In this document: one piece after another, positions 6,073 to 9,073 of the stretch
Numbering within the stretch: position 1 is the first letter of the stretch
Layout of the letters: each line of letters starts with the position of its first letter
NCBI GenBank assembly: GCA_937982495.1
Contig: CALJLX010000515.1
Coordinates: 1-9,073, forward strand
Source: an uncultured Desulfuromonas sp.
Lineage (GTDB): Bacteria > Desulfobacterota > Desulfuromonadia > Desulfuromonadales > Trichloromonadaceae
Reading direction: 5' to 3'
Length of the DNA: 9,073 nucleotides
Translations under genes and position numbers: made by a program
Notes under the pieces: model-generated
Seen by the model: only the letters and a program-made list of their open reading frames with translations
The model's database searches: none
Told to the model about the DNA's origin: nothing

Positions 6073-6534
6073 ATGAACGTCCGCATGCGGATCAGCCTTA
6101 TCGCCATCCCGATCCTGTTTTTCGTACTTCAGGCAGGCCTTGTTTTCGGTGGGGAATCCCGGCCCGGCAAGTTTGTGACCATCGACGGCCAGGAAATCAC
6201 TTTCTTCCAGATTGAAGGACGCCCGGTCATCAAAGGCTGGCTGAGCGGCACCGCCATCGATATCCCCCTGGAAACGGTATCGCAAATCGTGTTCTTCGAC
6301 AGCCCCGACATCAACTACAGCATGTTCGGCAACGACATCAGTTCGGGCAATATCGAAGTCACCCGCAAAGCGGACGGCAAGAAGTTCATGATCCAGGACG
6401 CCTTCCTCCCCTCGGACTGCGATTGCACCTACATCACCTATACCTACCGTAATCCCTTTACCGAAGAGATCAACCAGGGCAACACCGCCCTGGACGGCCT
6501 GCGCAAGATCATCTTCGAAGACGGCATGAAGTAG
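6073..6534 (+). CDS. Unrecognised small secreted protein with two similar halves
   Basis: A 153-residue protein that I do not recognise. The first 26 or so residues are a Sec-type signal peptide: basic MNVRMR, then a hydrophobic core ISLIAIPILFFVLQAGLVFG, with cleavage likely around Gly26-Gly27. There is no lipobox cysteine, so a soluble periplasmic or exported protein is expected. The mature part, about 125 residues, looks beta-rich and contains two related segments. Residues 35-76 start VTIDGQEI and end IPLETVSQIVFFD. Residues 95-150 start VTRKADGKKF and end ALDGLRKIIFED. The second half carries the only cysteines, in SDCDCTY (Cys116, Cys118). No catalytic motif is apparent. It has a strong ribosome site and its own terminator, so it is probably monocistronic. 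It lies upstream of ferritin and divergent from engB, neither of which tells its job. Its base composition appears less GC-rich than the cobalamin genes. Confidence 0.85.
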   Translation: MNVRMRISLIAIPILFFVLQAGLVFGGESRPGKFVTIDGQEITFFQIEGRPVIKGWLSGTAIDIPLETVSQIVFFDSPDINYSMFGNDISSGNIEVTRKADGKKFMIQDAFLPSDCDCTYITYTYRNPFTEEINQGNTALDGLRKIIFEDGMK

Positions 6535-6561
6535 GCCGCTCGCACCATCGCGAAGATACCG

Positions 6562-6592
6562 ACGGGGCCCGGCAACGGGTCCCGTTTTTTAT
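6562..6592 (+). terminator. Intrinsic terminator of the secreted-protein gene
   Basis: A 10-bp stem (6562-6571 with 6576-6585, one G-T pair) closes a GCAA loop and runs straight into TTTTTT and ATT. It lies 28 bases after the stop codon at 6534 and separates this gene from ferritin. Confidence 0.92.
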
Positions 6593-6616
6593 TCCCCCCG
6601 CGCCTCATCCCGCCCC

Positions 6617-6644
6617 TGGACATTCCCGGGAATTCTGCTATAAA
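6617..6644 (+). promoter_or_regulatory. Sigma70-type promoter for ferritin
   Basis: TGGACA (6617-6622, five of six matches to the -35 consensus) is followed after 16 bases by TATAAA (6639-6644). It has an extended -10 TGC just before and AT-rich DNA after it. The transcript would start near 6651 and carry a leader of about 43 nt. A clear Fur-box palindrome is not seen over the promoter. Confidence 0.7.
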
Positions 6645-6694
6645 ATCAAAAAAAGACCAAACAAGTCATTTATCTCAAACCCAAGGAGACCACC

Positions 6695-7207
6695 ATGCTC
6701 AGCCCGAAACTTCAGGACGCCCTCAACGAGCAGATGAAGAACGAGTTTTTCTCCGCCTACCTGTACATGGCCATCGCCGGCTACTTCCAGTCCGAGGATC
6801 TCCCCGGCATCGCCGCCTGGATGCGGGTGCAGGCGCTGGAAGAGATGACCCACGGCGAGAAGTTCTACAATTTTATCGCCGACGCCGCCGGGCGCACCGA
6901 TTTCCGGGGCTTCGAGGCGCCGAAGAACACCTACGAATCCCCCCTCGATGCCTTCCGCTACAGCCTCAAGCACGAGAATTTCGTCACCGACCGCATCAAC
7001 AAACTCATGGATCTGGCCAAGGAGGAGAGCAACCACGCGGCACAGATCTTCCTCCAGTGGTTTGTCACCGAGCAGGTCGAGGAAGAGGCCAACTTCTCCC
7101 TCATCGTGCGTAAGCTCGAACGCATCGGCAACGACGGCAACGGCCTGTTGCGCCTCGACGAGGAACTCGCGCAGCGGGTCTTCGTGCCGCCAACCACAGG
7201 GGCCTGA
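6695..7207 (+). CDS. ftnA: Non-haem bacterial ferritin (FtnA type)
   Basis: A 170-residue iron-storage protein expected to form a 24-subunit cytoplasmic shell that oxidises Fe2+ and stores the mineral. The residue numbering coincides with E. coli FtnA. Ferroxidase ligands Glu17, Glu50, His53, Glu94 and Gln127, and the third-site residues Glu49, Glu126, Glu129 and Glu130, are all present, as is Tyr24. The four-helix bundle is recognisable from NEFFSAYLYMAIAGYF, ALEEMTHGEKFYNFI, the helix around HENFVTDRIN and FVTEQVEEEANF. No haem-binding methionine like that of bacterioferritin (Met52) is present: residue 52 is Thr. AAGGAG lies six bases before the ATG. The gene is flanked by its own promoter and a strong terminator, so it is monocistronic. 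In anaerobes, ferritin also protects against oxygen by removing Fe2+. Confidence 0.96.
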   Translation: MLSPKLQDALNEQMKNEFFSAYLYMAIAGYFQSEDLPGIAAWMRVQALEEMTHGEKFYNFIADAAGRTDFRGFEAPKNTYESPLDAFRYSLKHENFVTDRINKLMDLAKEESNHAAQIFLQWFVTEQVEEEANFSLIVRKLERIGNDGNGLLRLDEELAQRVFVPPTTGA

Positions 7208-7230
7208 CGGCCCCATCCCTCCACAAACGC

Positions 7231-7264
7231 CAAGGGCGAACCGAAAGGTTCGCCCTTGTTTTTT
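7231..7264 (+). terminator. Intrinsic terminator of ferritin
   Basis: A perfect 12-bp stem (7231-7242 with 7247-7258) is capped by a GAAA tetraloop and followed by TTTTTT and ATC. It sits 23 bases after the ferritin stop and only 18 bases before the end of the convergent GGDEF/EAL gene. On the minus strand the same hairpin is followed by GCGTTTGTGG, a poor T-tract, so it may stop the opposite transcript only weakly. Confidence 0.95.
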
Positions 7265-7282
7265 ATCGTCTTCGCAACCGGA

Positions 7283-9073
7283 TCAATCCTGGCGGGAGGG
7301 TTCGATCGCCGTGCATATCCCCCGCCGCAATAGGATGGCGGCCTCGTCGGGCGGCAGCGGCTTGCTGAACAGAAATCCTTGAATTTCGTCGCAATGACGA
7401 TCCTGCAGAAAGGCCAACTGGCCGGCCGTTTCCACCCCTTCGGCGATGACCTTGAGGTTGAGACTGTTGCCCATGGAGATGATTGCCGAGGCGATGGCGG
7501 CGTCGGTGGAACTGTTCTCCACGTCACGCACGAAGGATTTGTCGATCTTCAGGGTGTTGACTGAAAAGCGCTTGAGGTGCGCCAGCGAGGAATAGCCGGT
7601 GCCGAAATCGTCGATGGAGATGTGAATCCCCAGGTCGCGCAACTGATTGAGGATCGACACGGCAAAGTCCGGATTCTGCATGATCACCGTCTCGGTCACC
7701 TCGAACTCCAGCAGTTCCCCGGGCAACCCGACCTGATCGAGAATCCGTTGGACCGAAGCGACGAAATCGCGGTATTGCAGCTGATAGCCGGAAAGGTTCA
7801 CCGCCACCCGCACCGCCGCGATCCCCTCTTGTTGCCAGAGCCGCAGTTGTTCGCAGGCCCGGCGCATGACCCATTCTCCCAGGGGGATGATGATCCCGGT
7901 CTCCTCGGCGATGGGGATGAAATCCCCCGGCGCGACCAGCCCCAGTTCGGGATGCTCCCAGCGCACCAGCGCTTCCATGGCGACGACACGACCGCCGACG
8001 ACTTCGACCTTGGGCTGGTAGTGCAGACGGAACTCCTCCCGATCGAGGGCGCGGCGCAGGCCGTTGGTCAGGATCAGGCGCCGATCGGCGTTGATATCCA
8101 TGGCCCCGTCGTAGACCTTGTAGTTGTTGCGCCCCTGGGCCTTGGCGCAGTACATGGCGATGTCCGCTTTCTTGATCAGCCCGGCGGGATCGTCGCTATG
8201 TTGAGGGAAAAGGCTGATGCCGATACTGGTGGTGATGAAGAGCTCGTGCCCTTCCACCTCTAGCGGTTGGGCCAGTCGTTTGAGGATCTTGTCGGCCACC
8301 TGCTCGGCCTCTTCCAGGGTGTTGAGATGGCCGAGGATGACGGTGAACTCGTCCCCTCCCAGGCGGGCGACCGTATCGACCTCGCGGACGCAGAGCCGCA
8401 AACGGTCGGCGATCTCCTGCAGCAGAATATCCCCCACCGAATGTCCAAGGGTGTCGTTGATGATCTTGAAGCGGTCGAGATCGAGAAAGAGTACCGCCAC
8501 CAGCTTCTTCGCCCGCCGCGCCAGGGCGTTGGCCTGTTGCAGACGGTCGATGAAAAAGAGGCGGTTGGGCAAGCTGGTGAGCATGTCGTGGTGGGCCATG
8601 TGATAGAGCTGTTCCTGGGCCTTCTTGCGCGAGGTCACATCCCGGCAGATGGCCCAGATCGCCCCTCGGGAATCCTCTTGCCGGCTGAAGGTGACATTCC
8701 CCTCCACCTCGATGGTCCGTCCCCCCTTGGCCAGGAAGCGCCCTTCGAGATAGCGGCTTTCCTGGGAATCGAAGACCCGTTGCAGTTCGGTCAGACACTT
8801 CGGCCGGTCTTCCTCGACCAGGATCTCCTGCACGCGCAGCTCCGGTTCGGCTTCCGGGCGATAGCCCAGGGTTTCCCGCCAGGCGCGGTTGGCATAGAGA
8901 AACCGCCCCGTGCCGTCGGCGCTGAAGATGAGATCGTTGGCCGAATCGAGAAAATCGCGCAGACGCTCTCCGCTCTCGCGTACCGCCTGGTTCTCGCGGC
9001 GCAGCACCGCCATGAGGTAGGCGCCGATCACCGCCGCCGCCGCGTTGAGCAGGCTGACCCAGCACCACATGAG
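7283..9073 (-). CDS. PAS-GGDEF-EAL cyclic-di-GMP turnover protein (5' end outside window)
   Basis: The frame is open through the right edge, so the N-terminus is probably missing; residue numbers here count from the Met at 9070. Residues about 3-23 look like a transmembrane helix, followed by a short helix, a PAS/PAC sensor (about 33-147), a GGDEF domain (about 156-320) and an EAL domain (about 330-585). The cyclase site is intact: GGDEF at 238-242, with the product-inhibition motif RxxD (REVD, 229-232) at the canonical five-residue distance. The phosphodiesterase site also looks intact: EAL at 366-368, AVNLS with Asn425, EVTET with Glu457 and Glu460, DDFGTGYSS at 487-495, LKID with Lys508, EGVE at 544-547 and Gln564. 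Both activities are therefore possible; which dominates cannot be read from the sequence. It likely acts at the inner membrane, controlling c-di-GMP in response to an unknown signal. It is convergent to ferritin, with no operon partner visible. Confidence 0.95.
   Translation of the reverse strand, partial: LMWCWVSLLNAAAAVIGAYLMAVLRRENQAVRESGERLRDFLDSANDLIFSADGTGRFLYANRAWRETLGYRPEAEPELRVQEILVEEDRPKCLTELQRVFDSQESRYLEGRFLAKGGRTIEVEGNVTFSRQEDSRGAIWAICRDVTSRKKAQEQLYHMAHHDMLTSLPNRLFFIDRLQQANALARRAKKLVAVLFLDLDRFKIINDTLGHSVGDILLQEIADRLRLCVREVDTVARLGGDEFTVILGHLNTLEEAEQVADKILKRLAQPLEVEGHELFITTSIGISLFPQHSDDPAGLIKKADIAMYCAKAQGRNNYKVYDGAMDINADRRLILTNGLRRALDREEFRLHYQPKVEVVGGRVVAMEALVRWEHPELGLVAPGDFIPIAEETGIIIPLGEWVMRRACEQLRLWQQEGIAAVRVAVNLSGYQLQYRDFVASVQRILDQVGLPGELLEFEVTETVIMQNPDFAVSILNQLRDLGIHISIDDFGTGYSSLAHLKRFSVNTLKIDKSFVRDVENSSTDAAIASAIISMGNSLNLKVIAEGVETAGQLAFLQDRHCDEIQGFLFSKPLPPDEAAILLRRGICTAIEPSRQD

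Noticed and set aside
6666..6674. Possible Fur half-site (TCATTTATC) in the ferritin leader
   Set aside because: Only one imperfect half resembles the Fur consensus and there is no palindromic partner, so it cannot be called an operator.
6638..7216. Minus-strand open frame of 192 codons opposite ferritin
   Set aside because: Ferritin on the plus strand has every ferroxidase residue plus a promoter and terminator. The opposite frame has no motif of its own.

Overview
The window looks like ordinary chromosomal DNA from a GC-rich Gram-negative anaerobe. Deltaproteobacteria of the Desulfuromonas/Geobacter type (Desulfuromonadales) are the best guess. Three things point that way: anaerobic-type cobalamin genes (short CbiX, CbiE-CbiT fusion), a fused PabB-PabC protein, and a large membrane-anchored GGDEF/EAL protein. 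The taxonomic call is inference from gene content, not a database match. No phage, transposon, CRISPR or tRNA/rRNA signal was seen.

Left part (8-5774, all on the minus strand). In transcription order: a ribosome-assembly GTPase (EngB/YihA), cobalamin synthase CobS, alpha-ribazole phosphatase CobC, a fused aminodeoxychorismate synthase/lyase (PabB-PabC), the short sirohydrochlorin cobaltochelatase CbiX, and the fused precorrin/cobalt-precorrin methyltransferase CbiET. cobS and cobC overlap by 4 bases. The other gaps are 53 to 85 bases, except for 169 bases before cbiET, which hold a good sigma70-type promoter and a leader of about 115 nt. CbiX inserts cobalt at the start of corrin synthesis, CbiET acts mid-pathway on the ring, and CobS and CobC finish the nucleotide loop. 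PabBC makes p-aminobenzoate for folate.

Middle (5775-6072). A 298-bp divergent intergenic region between engB and a secreted-protein gene. It holds a weak engB promoter, a 9-bp perfect inverted repeat, an imperfect direct repeat and a GC-rich hairpin.

Right part. On the plus strand are an unrecognised small secreted protein (6073-6534) with its own terminator, then a ferritin (6695-7207) with a strong promoter, all ferroxidase residues and a 12-bp-stem terminator. Convergent to these is a PAS-GGDEF-EAL c-di-GMP protein (7283-9073, minus). It runs off the right edge, and every diagnostic motif in both catalytic domains is intact.

I did not find a convincing undescribed system. The best candidates for novelty are the unrecognised secreted protein, whose two halves resemble each other, the structured leader before cbiET, and the repeat-rich divergent region upstream of engB.
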